Assembly (NCBI GenBank): GCA_942491525.1
Contig: CALOBW010000046.1
Location: forward strand, 1 to 25,662
Reading direction: 5' to 3'
DNA from: CAYWBU01 sp942491525
GTDB taxonomy: Bacteria > Desulfobacterota > Desulfomonilia > UBA1062
DNA: 25,662 nt
Made by a program: the position numbers and the translations under genes. The stretch's first letter is position 1; every line of letters starts with the position of its first letter. This document shows positions 15,788-23,259 of this stretch, piece after piece. The notes beneath the pieces were generated by a model. That model worked only from the letters and a program-made list of their open reading frames with translations. It ran no database searches and had not been told where the DNA came from.

Positions 15788-16945
15788 ATGCCGGTTGCCC
15801 ATAAAATGAAAGCTTACGCCGCCAACTCATCCTTCATCCGCAAGATGTTTGAGCAGGGCGCGGCCCTCAAGGCCGAGCACGGCGCGGACAACGTCTATGA
15901 CTTCAGCATCGGAAATCCCGATCTCAACCCGCCCCAGGCGGTGCTCGACTCCCTGAGCCGCAATGCCCTCAGCATGTCCCACGGCTACATGCCCAATGCC
16001 GGCTACCCGGATGTGCGCTCAACCGTGGCCGCCTTCGCCGGCCAGCTCTACGACGTCAAGCTGGAGATGAACGACATCATCATGACCTGCGGCGCCGGCG
16101 GCGCCCTGAATGTGGTGCTCAAGGCGATCCTGAACCCCGGCGACGAGGTCATCGCCATTGCGCCCTACTTTGTGGAGTACCGCTTCTACGTCGAGAACCA
16201 CGGCGGCGAGCTGGTGGTGGCCCAGTCCGACAGCAACTTCCTGCCCGATATCGAGAGCATCAAAGCCGCCATCAGCGACAAGACCAAGGCCATCATCGTC
16301 AACTCGCCCAACAACCCCACCGGCCGCGTCTACCCGGCAGCCACGCTGGATGCTTTGAACGACCTCCTGAGCGACCATCCGGACGTGGTGGTGATCTCGG
16401 ACGAGCCCTACCGCCGCCTGGTCTATGACGGAATCGAGGTACCCTCGGTACTCAAGCACATCGCAAACTCCATCGTGGTCACCTCGGCCTCCAAGGAGCT
16501 CTCGCTGCCGGGCCAGCGCATCGGCTACATTGCCGTCGGCAGCGGGGTCAGCGAGAAAGCGGACCTGCTGGGCGCCATGGTGCTGGCCAACCGCATCCTG
16601 GGTTTCGTGAACGCCCCGGCCCTGATGCAGAAGACCTTTGCCGAGTGCATCAACCTGAGTGTCGATATGGAGATCTATGCCAGGCGTCGCCAGGCCTTCA
16701 TCGAGATCCTGGAGCAGGCCGGCCTGAGCTTCGTACCGCCCGAAGGCACCTTCTACCTCTTTGTCAAGGCACCCATCGAGGATGACGTGGCCTTCTGCGC
16801 CGAGCTTGTCAAGGAGCGCATCCTGGCTGTGCCGGGCACCGGTTTCGGCTACCCGGGCTATGTGCGCTTCGCCTACTGTGTGGATGAGAAATTTATCCGC
16901 GCGGCCGGACCCGGCCTCAAGCGCGTTGTCGAATCACTGCAATAA
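15788..16945 (+). CDS. Class I PLP-dependent aminotransferase (aspartate-aminotransferase fold)
   Basis: The 385-residue cytoplasmic enzyme has the fold-type I motifs: SIGNPDLNPP near the N-terminus (40-49), VNSPNNPTGR (171-180) with the cofactor Asn, ISDEPYRR (203-210) with the Asp that contacts the pyridine nitrogen, SASKELSLPGQRIGY (233-247) with Schiff-base Lys236, and GYVRFAY near the C-terminus with the substrate-carboxylate Arg. Amino-acid specificity cannot be read from sequence. GGAGG seven bases before the ATG and a good promoter support the start. Its TAA directly abuts the stop of the convergent stand-alone receiver gene. Confidence 0.94.
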   Translation: MPVAHKMKAYAANSSFIRKMFEQGAALKAEHGADNVYDFSIGNPDLNPPQAVLDSLSRNALSMSHGYMPNAGYPDVRSTVAAFAGQLYDVKLEMNDIIMTCGAGGALNVVLKAILNPGDEVIAIAPYFVEYRFYVENHGGELVVAQSDSNFLPDIESIKAAISDKTKAIIVNSPNNPTGRVYPAATLDALNDLLSDHPDVVVISDEPYRRLVYDGIEVPSVLKHIANSIVVTSASKELSLPGQRIGYIAVGSGVSEKADLLGAMVLANRILGFVNAPALMQKTFAECINLSVDMEIYARRRQAFIEILEQAGLSFVPPEGTFYLFVKAPIEDDVAFCAELVKERILAVPGTGFGYPGYVRFAYCVDEKFIRAAGPGLKRVVESLQ

Positions 16946-17275
16946 TCAATCCTGCTGGAGGGCGCGCCTGACGCCCTCCAGCAGCTCATCATAATTGAAG
17001 GGTTTTTTGAGGAAGAGGCTTCCGTCCCGGGAGTCGGGCTCTTCGGCCGAGATCATGATAATCTTAAGCGCGCTCTCTTCGAGCATCTTCTGCAGATTAA
17101 GCCCATCCATGCCGGGCATGTAGCGGTCCAGAATGACGCAGCCGGGCTGGCTCAAATCGGCCTGAGCCAGAAAATCCTCGGCCGACTCGTACTCCCGCGC
17201 CGCCAGACCCTCCAGACGCAGCAGGCGCAGCACGGCCTTGCGGATTGAAGGATCATCGTCAACAATATGCACCAT
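16946..17275 (-). CDS. Stand-alone receiver-domain response regulator
   Basis: The 109-residue single-domain protein has acidic residues D6-D8, phospho-acceptor D50 in VILDRYMPGMDG, S76 and the conserved KP near residue 91. There is no output domain. The ATG overlaps the TAA of the FixJ-like gene by one base (TAATG), so translation is probably coupled. As third member of the FixL/FixJ-like operon it may be a second phosphate acceptor or sink, like CheY-type or FixJ-operon single receivers. It is slightly shorter than typical receivers (about 120) because the loop after beta-4 is compressed. Confidence 0.9.
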   Translation of the reverse strand: MVHIVDDDPSIRKAVLRLLRLEGLAAREYESAEDFLAQADLSQPGCVILDRYMPGMDGLNLQKMLEESALKIIMISAEEPDSRDGSLFLKKPFNYDELLEGVRRALQQD

Positions 17276-17895
17276 TACTCTTGGGATACCCCCAGCATGT
17301 CGGCAAAGCGCACCAGATCAACAATCGACTCGGCCTGCATCTTCTGCATGACCCGCGCCCGGTGCACCTTAACCGTCTTTTCGCTCATGCCCAGATCGCC
17401 GGCAATCACCTTGTTCTGCCGCCCGGTCACCACCAGCGAGAAGACCTCCTCCTCGCGGGGCGTCAATGACTCCAGACGCGTCCTGACGCACATTAGATCC
17501 AGACGCCGCTGCCGCTCCTGGCGATCCGTCTCAAGAGCACGGTTGATGGCATCCAGCAGCTCCTGATCATTGAAGGGCTTGGTCAGAAAGTCAACCGCGC
17601 CGCGCTTCATGGCCCGTACGCTCATGGGCACGTCGCCGTGCCCGGTGATAAAGATGACCGGCTGAAAATAGTCCCGGCGCTGCAGCTCATCCAGCAGATC
17701 AAAGCCGCTCAAGCCCGGCATGCGCACATCCAGCACCAGACATGAGGGACCATCAGGCAGGTCGCTCTCCAGAAACTCCTGGGCTGAAATAAAAGTTTGG
17801 GTCGTCAGTCCTACTGAACGAATCAAGCGCTCCAGGGATTTACGGATTGATGCATCATCATCTACTACAAAAACTGTTGCCGTTACATCCGTCAT
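17275..17895 (-). CDS. FixJ/TodT-family response regulator (receiver + LuxR-type HTH)
   Basis: The 206-residue protein has a receiver with D12-D14, phospho-acceptor D56 in LVLDVRMPG, T83 in FITGHGDVPMSVRAMK and K105 in LTKPF, then a linker and a LuxR/GerE HTH starting LTPREEEVFSLVVTGRQN (about 144-161) with MSEKTVKVHRARVMQKM. The FITGHGD and GAVDFLTKPF segments are hallmarks of the FixJ subgroup. It should bind DNA when phosphorylated by the upstream PAS kinase, whose TAG lies three bases before this ATG; the kinase tail supplies the GGAG ribosome site. Target genes are not evident here. Confidence 0.95.
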   Translation of the reverse strand: MTDVTATVFVVDDDASIRKSLERLIRSVGLTTQTFISAQEFLESDLPDGPSCLVLDVRMPGLSGFDLLDELQRRDYFQPVIFITGHGDVPMSVRAMKRGAVDFLTKPFNDQELLDAINRALETDRQERQRRLDLMCVRTRLESLTPREEEVFSLVVTGRQNKVIAGDLGMSEKTVKVHRARVMQKMQAESIVDLVRFADMLGVSQE

Positions 17896-17898
17896 TCG

Positions 17899-20274
17899 CT
17901 ACTCCACTAATCCCGAGGCCGGCAGATTTACATAGAAAACCGATCCGCCACCACTCTTATTCTCCCCTCGCAGCTCTCCGCCGTGGGCATCGATGATGGT
18001 CTGAGAGATGCTCAGGCCCATCCCCATGCCTTTGGCCTTGGTAGTATAGAAGGGTTCAAAAATCATTTCAATATCTTTGAGGCCGGGACCGAAGTCCTCA
18101 ATCCCAATCCCCACCCGGTTCGCTGACGTCTGATATGTTGAGACCACCACCCGGCGCAGTCCGTCGGGCATATCGGCGCAAGCATCCAGGGCATTGCTGA
18201 TCAGATTGATAATAACCTGCTGCAGCTGGACCCGGTCACCGCTGACAGAGGGCAGGCCGGGCTGCAGGCGCGTATCGATGCGCACGCCCTTCATGCGGGC
18301 CTCGCCGCCCACCAGACTCAGAACCTCGGCCACACTCTCGCTGATGTCCAGCTGCGCATAGACACTCATATCCTTGCGCAGCAGCGCCCTGAGCCGTTTA
18401 ATGACTTCACCGGCGCGCATGTCATCCTTGGCAATATCCGCCAGAATTTCCGCCACCTCATCCAGATCCGGCTCTGCGCACTGCAGGAAGCGCTGAGCCG
18501 CCTGGGTGTTGCTCAGAATGGCGGTCAGGGGCTGATTGATCTCGTGGGCCAGCGAAGCGGCCAGCTCTCCCATGGAGGTGACGCGGCCCATGTGAATCAG
18601 CTCGGCATTCAAAAGGTGCGCCTCGCGCTCCAGCCGCTTATGTTCGGTCACATCACGCACAAAGACACCGATCCGCTCCGGGCGACCCTCCGTATTGCTG
18701 ATCAACCAGCCATTAAGAGCCACCGAACAGATCCGCCCATCCTTGGCCCGGCACTCAAGTTCATGGCCGGCCGCCAGAATCTCCAGGTTGCGCTTGAACT
18801 CTCCGATGACAAAGACATCTTCCGCCACCACAAAATCACGATAATCCTTCAGATACAGCTCTGCCGTCGTGTAACCGAACATCTTGAGAATGGCCGGATT
18901 GACCTCCTGGATAATCCCATCCAGATCCGAGATCACGATCCCGCTCAGACTCGACTCGAAGATCTTCCGGTACTGGTCCTCGCTGCGGCGCAGCGCGCGC
19001 TCGGCACTGCGCCGCTCGGCAATCTCATCCTTCAGGTCACGGTTCATCTCGGCCAGGGCCGCGGTCCGCTCGATAACCCGCTGCTCCAGGTCAACATAGG
19101 CCTGCTGCAGGGCATCTTCAGCACTCTTCTGGGCCGTCACATTCAGCAGCAGCCCCTTATAGTGGGTAACCGCGCCGCTCTTGTCCCGGCAGGCGGTCAG
19201 ACGGTTATCCAGCCACTTGACCTCACCGCTGCGGCAGATAATCCTGAACGGCTTGTAGCTGCGCGGAGCCTCCTGATGCAAGCCGCCTCTGATTCCATGC
19301 TCGACCCACTCCAGATCATCGGGATGAATGATCTGCCGGTAGGAGAGTCGGCCGGAGATCAGATCTTCGACCGTATAGCCGACCAGCTCCTCAACATTGT
19401 CGGAGAAGTACTCAAAACTCACCTGCGCACCGGCGCTCATCATATAGGCCACAGCCGGCGATGAATTAATTATTTCATAGGCCTCATGCAGCCGCCGCTC
19501 GGTCTGCTTCACCCAGCTGATATCCTGGACCGTGCAGACCATCATGGATGGCACCTCCATGCGCTGCAGCACCATCACACTCAAAAGCACATCAAAGATC
19601 TGGCCGCTCCTGCGCTGCCAGCGGGCCTCAACCGTACCGGTCCCGCCCCGCTCTACCTGACCACTGAGCAGGTCGTGCACCCGCAGGGCATCCTGCTCAT
19701 TGATGAAAAAATCGCGCAGATCACGCCCCGCCAGCTCTCCAACCGGATATTCAACCATTCCGGCCAGCTGATCGTTGCACCAATTGAGCCGGCCGTTACT
19801 GATCAGCCCCACCCCGGACGGGATGGAACGAAAGATATTGTGCATCAGCTCTTCACTGTCCCGCAGTGCCTGAGCCATGATCTCATTACGCAGATGATTC
19901 CCCAGCATGGAGGCCGCATCGAGGAAGAGGCCGATCTCAGAGCGCCAGTCGCGCAGATCGAAGCAGTCATCGACGGCCATGAAACCATACCAGAGCTCGC
20001 CCACAAAAACCGGCACGGCCAGCACAGAGACAACGCCGCCCATCTTATCCAGCCGCTCCTTGAGCACCACGTCCAGATCAATGACCGGGCCGCCGACCCA
20101 GCGGTTGCTTGAAAGCTCCCTCTGCCAGCTGCCCATCAGTTCGGCATAGCAAAAATGATGCTGCGGTTCACCGTAAACCCTGAACGGCTTTATATCCGGA
20201 GCACAGACCTCATGGTCATGGCAGGCGGTCAATTCACCATAATTTTTGCAGGAAAAGATGCACCCGGCAGACAT
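17899..20274 (-). CDS. Multi-PAS FixL-like sensor histidine kinase (main in-frame part)
   Basis: The 791-residue open part reads: Cys/His-rich GAF-like sensor (about 1-128), PAS (about 140-255), PAS with PAC (about 265-385), coiled coil (about 385-432), PAS (about 432-545), HisKA with His577 in SLAHEINQPLTAI, and HATPase with N694 in INLISNALDA, G1 DFGPG (727-731) and GMGMGLSIS (749-757). HEINQPL is typical of FixL/DctB/TodS kinases. No membrane helix is seen. Residues 5-24 hold Cys5, Cys9, Cys18, His19, His21 and Cys24, a possible metal or redox site. The ATG at 20274 has no ribosome site, and upstream coding sequence continues in another frame (see 20275-20482), so the true N-terminus is probably longer. 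It is first in the operon with the FixJ-like regulator and the lone receiver. Confidence 0.9.
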   Translation of the reverse strand: MSAGCIFSCKNYGELTACHDHEVCAPDIKPFRVYGEPQHHFCYAELMGSWQRELSSNRWVGGPVIDLDVVLKERLDKMGGVVSVLAVPVFVGELWYGFMAVDDCFDLRDWRSEIGLFLDAASMLGNHLRNEIMAQALRDSEELMHNIFRSIPSGVGLISNGRLNWCNDQLAGMVEYPVGELAGRDLRDFFINEQDALRVHDLLSGQVERGGTGTVEARWQRRSGQIFDVLLSVMVLQRMEVPSMMVCTVQDISWVKQTERRLHEAYEIINSSPAVAYMMSAGAQVSFEYFSDNVEELVGYTVEDLISGRLSYRQIIHPDDLEWVEHGIRGGLHQEAPRSYKPFRIICRSGEVKWLDNRLTACRDKSGAVTHYKGLLLNVTAQKSAEDALQQAYVDLEQRVIERTAALAEMNRDLKDEIAERRSAERALRRSEDQYRKIFESSLSGIVISDLDGIIQEVNPAILKMFGYTTAELYLKDYRDFVVAEDVFVIGEFKRNLEILAAGHELECRAKDGRICSVALNGWLISNTEGRPERIGVFVRDVTEHKRLEREAHLLNAELIHMGRVTSMGELAASLAHEINQPLTAILSNTQAAQRFLQCAEPDLDEVAEILADIAKDDMRAGEVIKRLRALLRKDMSVYAQLDISESVAEVLSLVGGEARMKGVRIDTRLQPGLPSVSGDRVQLQQVIINLISNALDACADMPDGLRRVVVSTYQTSANRVGIGIEDFGPGLKDIEMIFEPFYTTKAKGMGMGLSISQTIIDAHGGELRGENKSGGGSVFYVNLPASGLVE

Positions 20275-20482
20275 TCAAAGCCAGCAGTTCACTCAGGGCC
20301 GCCTCAACACCGCCCCCCGCCAATAACTGAAGGGAAAGCTGAACGCTATCTGCTGCTGATGCTGGACGCTCATGGCCGGCAATCTGCCGGCGCAGTTCAG
20401 CTACCTGATCTTTAAGTTGGATCTTTAAGTTGGCTTCCTGGAAATTCGCCCATTTAAACTTTGAGAGATGAAGGAGGAGCAT
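20275..20482 (-). pseudogene. Out-of-frame 5' part of the FixL-like kinase
   Basis: This frame encodes a coiled-coil-like segment (LKDQVAELRRQIAGHERPAS) and LSLQLLAGGGVEAALSELLAL, the usual beginning of a GAF sensor domain. Skipping one base at 20275 joins it to MSAGCIFSC of the main frame. Its start is unresolved: ATG at 20482 is open but without a ribosome site. If one copy of the 13-bp duplication at 20407-20432 is removed, the ATG at 20453 gives MGEFPGSQLKDQVAELRRQ. Reads or a related genome are needed to decide between decay and error. Confidence 0.65.
20407..20432. repeat. Exact 13-bp tandem duplication in the kinase 5' region
   Basis: GATCTTTAAGTTG is present twice in direct succession (20407-20419 and 20420-20432). 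Thirteen is not a multiple of three, so gain or loss of one unit switches the reading frame of the kinase N-terminus, between the starts at 20453 and 20482. Confidence 0.9.
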
Positions 20483-20626
20483 CCAAAGAACGAGGGGAGG
20501 AAAGACGCTTCCTGTGAAGGCATTCCGTCCCCATTAAACATCTTTTGCGGAATACTCGGGAGACGTTATGCCACAGGATGCGCATGTAAGTCCATTTTTT
20601 AGAGCCGCGGAGGGGGGGGGCGCCAA

Positions 20627-20653
20627 AAAGCCCCAAGGCGGGGCGGGGGCTTT
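20627..20653 (-). terminator. Rho-independent terminator of ssb
   Basis: On the minus strand, 25 bases after the ssb stop, AAAGCCCC (20653-20646) pairs with GGGGCTTT (20634-20627) around an 11-base GC-rich loop, and the T-run extends to five Ts. It is correctly placed to end ssb transcription and isolate it from the kinase operon downstream. A run of nine Gs lies just beyond it at 20612-20620. The rest of the gap to 20483 shows no gene. Confidence 0.75.
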
Positions 20654-20677
20654 CCAACAATTCTGTGCGGATATACT

Positions 20678-21107
20678 CTAGAATGGAATATCGTCAAAAC
20701 CGCCGGTGTCGGCCGGCATGTCGCTGTCCGATGGGCCCGGGTCACCATAGGTGCCGCCGCCCTCGGAGGCACCGGCGGGAGATATGCACCTGCATCTGAT
20801 TGGCCACGATCTCGGTGGTGTAGCGCTTGTTGCCGTCACGGTCTTCCCACTCGCGAGTCTGCAGGCGGCCCTCAACATAGCACTGTTTGCCCTTGGTCAG
20901 CAGCTTGGCGGAGTTCTCGGCCAGCTTGCCCCAGGTCACGATACGGTGCCACTCGGTGCGCTCCTGGCGCTCGCCGCTCTGGTCGGTCCAGAACTCGGAA
21001 GTGGCCATGGTGAAGTTAGTAACAGCCTTGCCGGCCGGGGTGAAACGCATCTCCGGGTCCCTGCCCAGGCGTCCGATTAAAATAACCTTATTTACTGATC
21101 CTGCCAT
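20678..21107 (-). CDS. ssb: Single-stranded DNA-binding protein, with a frame shift before the C-terminal tail
   Basis: SSB coats single-stranded DNA in replication, repair and recombination. The OB-fold domain is clear: SVNKVILIGRLGRDPEMRF, TNFTMATSEFWTD, ERTEWHRIVTWGKLAE, KGKQCYVEGRLQTREWED and YTTEIVANQMQVHIS. The frame then runs into RRCLRGRRHLW and stops at 20742. One frame over, SPAGASEGGGTYG and a tail ending GGFDDIPF continue to TAG at 20678. DDIPF is the partner-binding acidic tip of SSB, so the tail is native; skipping one base in the CCC run at 20777-20779 joins the parts to about 142 residues. As ssb is normally essential, a sequence error or a second copy elsewhere is likely. The ATG has GGAG at good spacing; a short TGGGC/GCCCA hairpin (21125-21139) lies in the leader. 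Confidence 0.92.
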
Positions 21108-21165
21108 TTTATCTCCTCAACCGCTGGGCGCGGAGCCCAACATTTTTTATGTAGTAGTGAGACGC

Positions 21166-21194
21166 ATAGTACAACAGGCCATTCCTACATTCAA
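21166..21194 (-). promoter_or_regulatory. Sigma-70-type promoter of ssb
   Basis: On the minus strand TTGAAT (21194-21189), a 17-base spacer and TACTAT (21171-21166) lie upstream of ssb, leaving a leader of about 50 bases. Both hexamers match well and the spacing is optimal. Confidence 0.5.
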
Positions 21195-21250
21195 TAGCGG
21201 ATGCCATCATAATTTCCAGGACTATGTCCCCAATAATTTTCAAGCAGAAC

Positions 21251-21278
21251 TTGCCTTTATATAAGCCAGGGCTACTAT
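21251..21278 (+). promoter_or_regulatory. Possible glgA promoter placed very close to the start codon
   Basis: TTGCCT (21251-21256), a 16-base spacer and TACTAT (21273-21278) precede the glgA ATG at 21286. Transcription would start at or within a base or two of the ATG, giving a leaderless or nearly leaderless mRNA. This fits the absence of a usable ribosome site (the nearest purine run, AGGG at about 21268-21271, is too far away). Confidence 0.35.
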
Positions 21279-21285
21279 AAAATTC

Positions 21286-22671
21286 ATGCGAATTCTCTTT
21301 TGTTCTCCTGAAGTTACCCCCTTCGCCAAAACCGGAGGCCTGGCGGATGTCAGCGGCGCCCTGCCGCTGGCCCTGCGCGCCCGCGGCATTGACTGCCGCG
21401 TGGCCATGCCACTCTACCGCAAAATCAAAGAGACTCACCCCAAACTTGAAATTGCCGGCGAGATCTCATTCTTCGGCGGCGACGGCCTGATCCAGAGCTC
21501 CGTCTACCGCAAGGATCACGTCTACTTCATCGACCATCCGGAATACTTCAGGCGCGACGGCATCTACACCTATGCCAATCAGGACTTTCCGGACAACCTG
21601 CAGCGCTTCAGCTTCTTCTCGCGCGCCTGCGTCGAGCTGCTGCAGCTGATCGGCGATGTGGATGTGGTCCACTGCAATGACTGGCAGAGCGCCCTGGTCT
21701 TCGCCTACATGCACGCCCTGGACATCAACCAGGCCGCCAAGCTCTACACGATCCACAATCTGGCCTACCAGGGAAACTTTGACGTCAGCTGCTGGCCCCA
21801 GCTCTTCCTGCCCCAGGAGCTCTTCACTCCCGATCACCTCGAGTACTACGGCCACATCAATGTCATGAAGGCCGGTTTGAGCCTGGCCGACGCCATCAAC
21901 ACGGTCAGCCCGACCTATGCCAGGGAGATTCAGACCCCCCAGAACGGCTTCGGCCTGGACGGCCTGCTGCGTGCCCAGAGCCACCGCCTGAGCGGCATCA
22001 TCAACGGCATCGACTACGAGGTCTGGAATCCGGCCGCTGACACCAATCTGGCCGCCCCCTACGATCTGCACGCCATGGCCGGCAAGGGCCTCTGCAAGAG
22101 CGCCCTGCAGCAGGAGCTGAACCTTGCAGAGGGTGACAGACCGATCTTCGGCATGATCTGCCGCATGGTGGAGCAGAAGGGTATCGAACTGGTACTCAAC
22201 ATCCTGCCGGAACTGATCAGAGACGGGGCCCAGTTTGCAATTCTTGGCAGCGGCGAAGGCTACTATGAAGATTGGCTGCGCAACCTCGCGCACCAGTTCC
22301 CGCATCAGATCGGCCTCAAGGTTGGGTTTGACGACGCTCTGGCCCACCGCATCGAGGCCGGCAGCGACTTCTTCCTGATGCCGTCGCGCTTCGAGCCCTG
22401 CGGCCTCAATCAGATGATCAGCATGCGCTACGGCACAATCCCGATCGTGACTCCGGTGGGCGGCCTCAAAGACAGCGTACCGGAGGAGTGCGGCATCATC
22501 ATGGAGAACGTGTCAGCCGGGGCCCTGCTGATGGCCTGCCGCTGTGCCATTTCAATCTACAATAATCAGAGTGACTTCTGCGAGATGCGCAAACGCGCCA
22601 TGCAGCAGGACTTCAGCTGGCAGGCCTCAGCCGACAGCTACATCCGTCTCTATGAGCAGATTTGCAGTTAG
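21286..22671 (+). CDS. glgA: Glycogen synthase (ADP-glucose type, GT5)
   Basis: It transfers glucose from ADP-glucose to the growing alpha-1,4-glucan. The 461-residue product starts MRILFCSPEVTPFAKTGGLA, with the nucleotide-sugar-binding KTGGL (Lys15). HCNDWQSALV (129-138) and TIHNLAYQG (155-163) follow, then NTVSPTYAREI, NGIDYEVWNP, RMVEQKG (293-299) and the catalytic-site segment SRFEPCGLNQM (Glu370) with VTPVGGLKD (388-396). Length is close to the usual 470-480. No clear ribosome site precedes the ATG. It is divergent from ssb and is followed by bfr after 54 bases on the same strand, though bfr has its own promoter. Confidence 0.96.
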   Translation: MRILFCSPEVTPFAKTGGLADVSGALPLALRARGIDCRVAMPLYRKIKETHPKLEIAGEISFFGGDGLIQSSVYRKDHVYFIDHPEYFRRDGIYTYANQDFPDNLQRFSFFSRACVELLQLIGDVDVVHCNDWQSALVFAYMHALDINQAAKLYTIHNLAYQGNFDVSCWPQLFLPQELFTPDHLEYYGHINVMKAGLSLADAINTVSPTYAREIQTPQNGFGLDGLLRAQSHRLSGIINGIDYEVWNPAADTNLAAPYDLHAMAGKGLCKSALQQELNLAEGDRPIFGMICRMVEQKGIELVLNILPELIRDGAQFAILGSGEGYYEDWLRNLAHQFPHQIGLKVGFDDALAHRIEAGSDFFLMPSRFEPCGLNQMISMRYGTIPIVTPVGGLKDSVPEECGIIMENVSAGALLMACRCAISIYNNQSDFCEMRKRAMQQDFSWQASADSYIRLYEQICS

Positions 22672-22678
22672 CGCAGCC

Positions 22679-22706
22679 TTGTTTATCGCGCAGTCAAAAC
22701 TAATAT
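22679..22706 (+). promoter_or_regulatory. Sigma-70-type promoter of bfr
   Basis: TTGTTT (22679-22684), a 16-base spacer and TAATAT (22701-22706) lie just after the glgA stop, 20 bases before the bfr start. AGGAGG at 22715-22720 follows. An iron-responsive operator was not recognised. Confidence 0.5.
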
Positions 22707-22725
22707 CTTAGTCCAGGAGGTTAAC

Positions 22726-23259
22726 ATGATTGATAAGCAGAACCGCAAACAGAGCGTCATCGAGGTGCTGAACCGCGCCCGCGCCATGGAGCTGCAGGCC
22801 ATCAGCCAGTACATGAACCAGCACTACAACCTGGACGGGATGGACTACGGCGAACTGGCCGCCAAGATCAAGCTGATCGCCATTGATGAGATGCGCCACG
22901 CCGAACAGTTTGCCGAACGCATCAAGGAGCTGGGCGGCGACCCGGTTGCCGAACCGGCCGCTCCGATCACCAAGGGCCAAGCCATTGAGGCCATCTTTCC
23001 CTTCAACTCCGAGCTTGAAGATAGTGCCATCGACCTCTACAACCAGTTTCTGCTGACCTGCCGCGAAAACGGCGATAACGGCAGCGCCTCCCTCTTTGCC
23101 GCCATCATCGATGAGGAGCAGCTGCATCTGAACTATTTTGAAAATATCGGCGACCACATCTCACACCTGGGCAGCTCATTTTTGGCCAAAATCGCCGGCA
23201 CGCCATCCACGACCGGCCTGGCACCCAGCGGTTTCACAGTCAGCGAGGTGAAGGCATGA
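22726..23259 (+). CDS. bfr: Bacterioferritin
   Basis: Bacterioferritin oxidises Fe(II) at a di-iron centre and stores it in a 24-subunit shell with haem between subunits. All expected ligands are visible: E22, E55, H58, E98, E131 and H134, and Met56 (in DEMRHAE) corresponds to the haem-ligand Met52 of the E. coli protein. The 177-residue length includes a C-terminal extension of about 20 residues (ASPSG/Thr/Val-type, low complexity) beyond the usual 158. The ATG has AGGAGG five bases upstream. Its TGA overlaps the ATG of the downstream receiver gene (ATGA), so the two are translationally coupled. Confidence 0.92.
   Translation: MIDKQNRKQSVIEVLNRARAMELQAISQYMNQHYNLDGMDYGELAAKIKLIAIDEMRHAEQFAERIKELGGDPVAEPAAPITKGQAIEAIFPFNSELEDSAIDLYNQFLLTCRENGDNGSASLFAAIIDEEQLHLNYFENIGDHISHLGSSFLAKIAGTPSTTGLAPSGFTVSEVKA

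Noticed and set aside
20560..20580. Sigma-54-like TGGCAT on the minus strand (20573-20568) upstream of the kinase
   Set aside because: The expected TTGC-type -12 element is absent at the right spacing.
20454..20660. Minus-strand open frame of 68 codons between ssb and the kinase
   Set aside because: It runs through the ssb terminator and a nine-base homopolymer, and the product is basic and low-complexity with no resemblance to a protein family.
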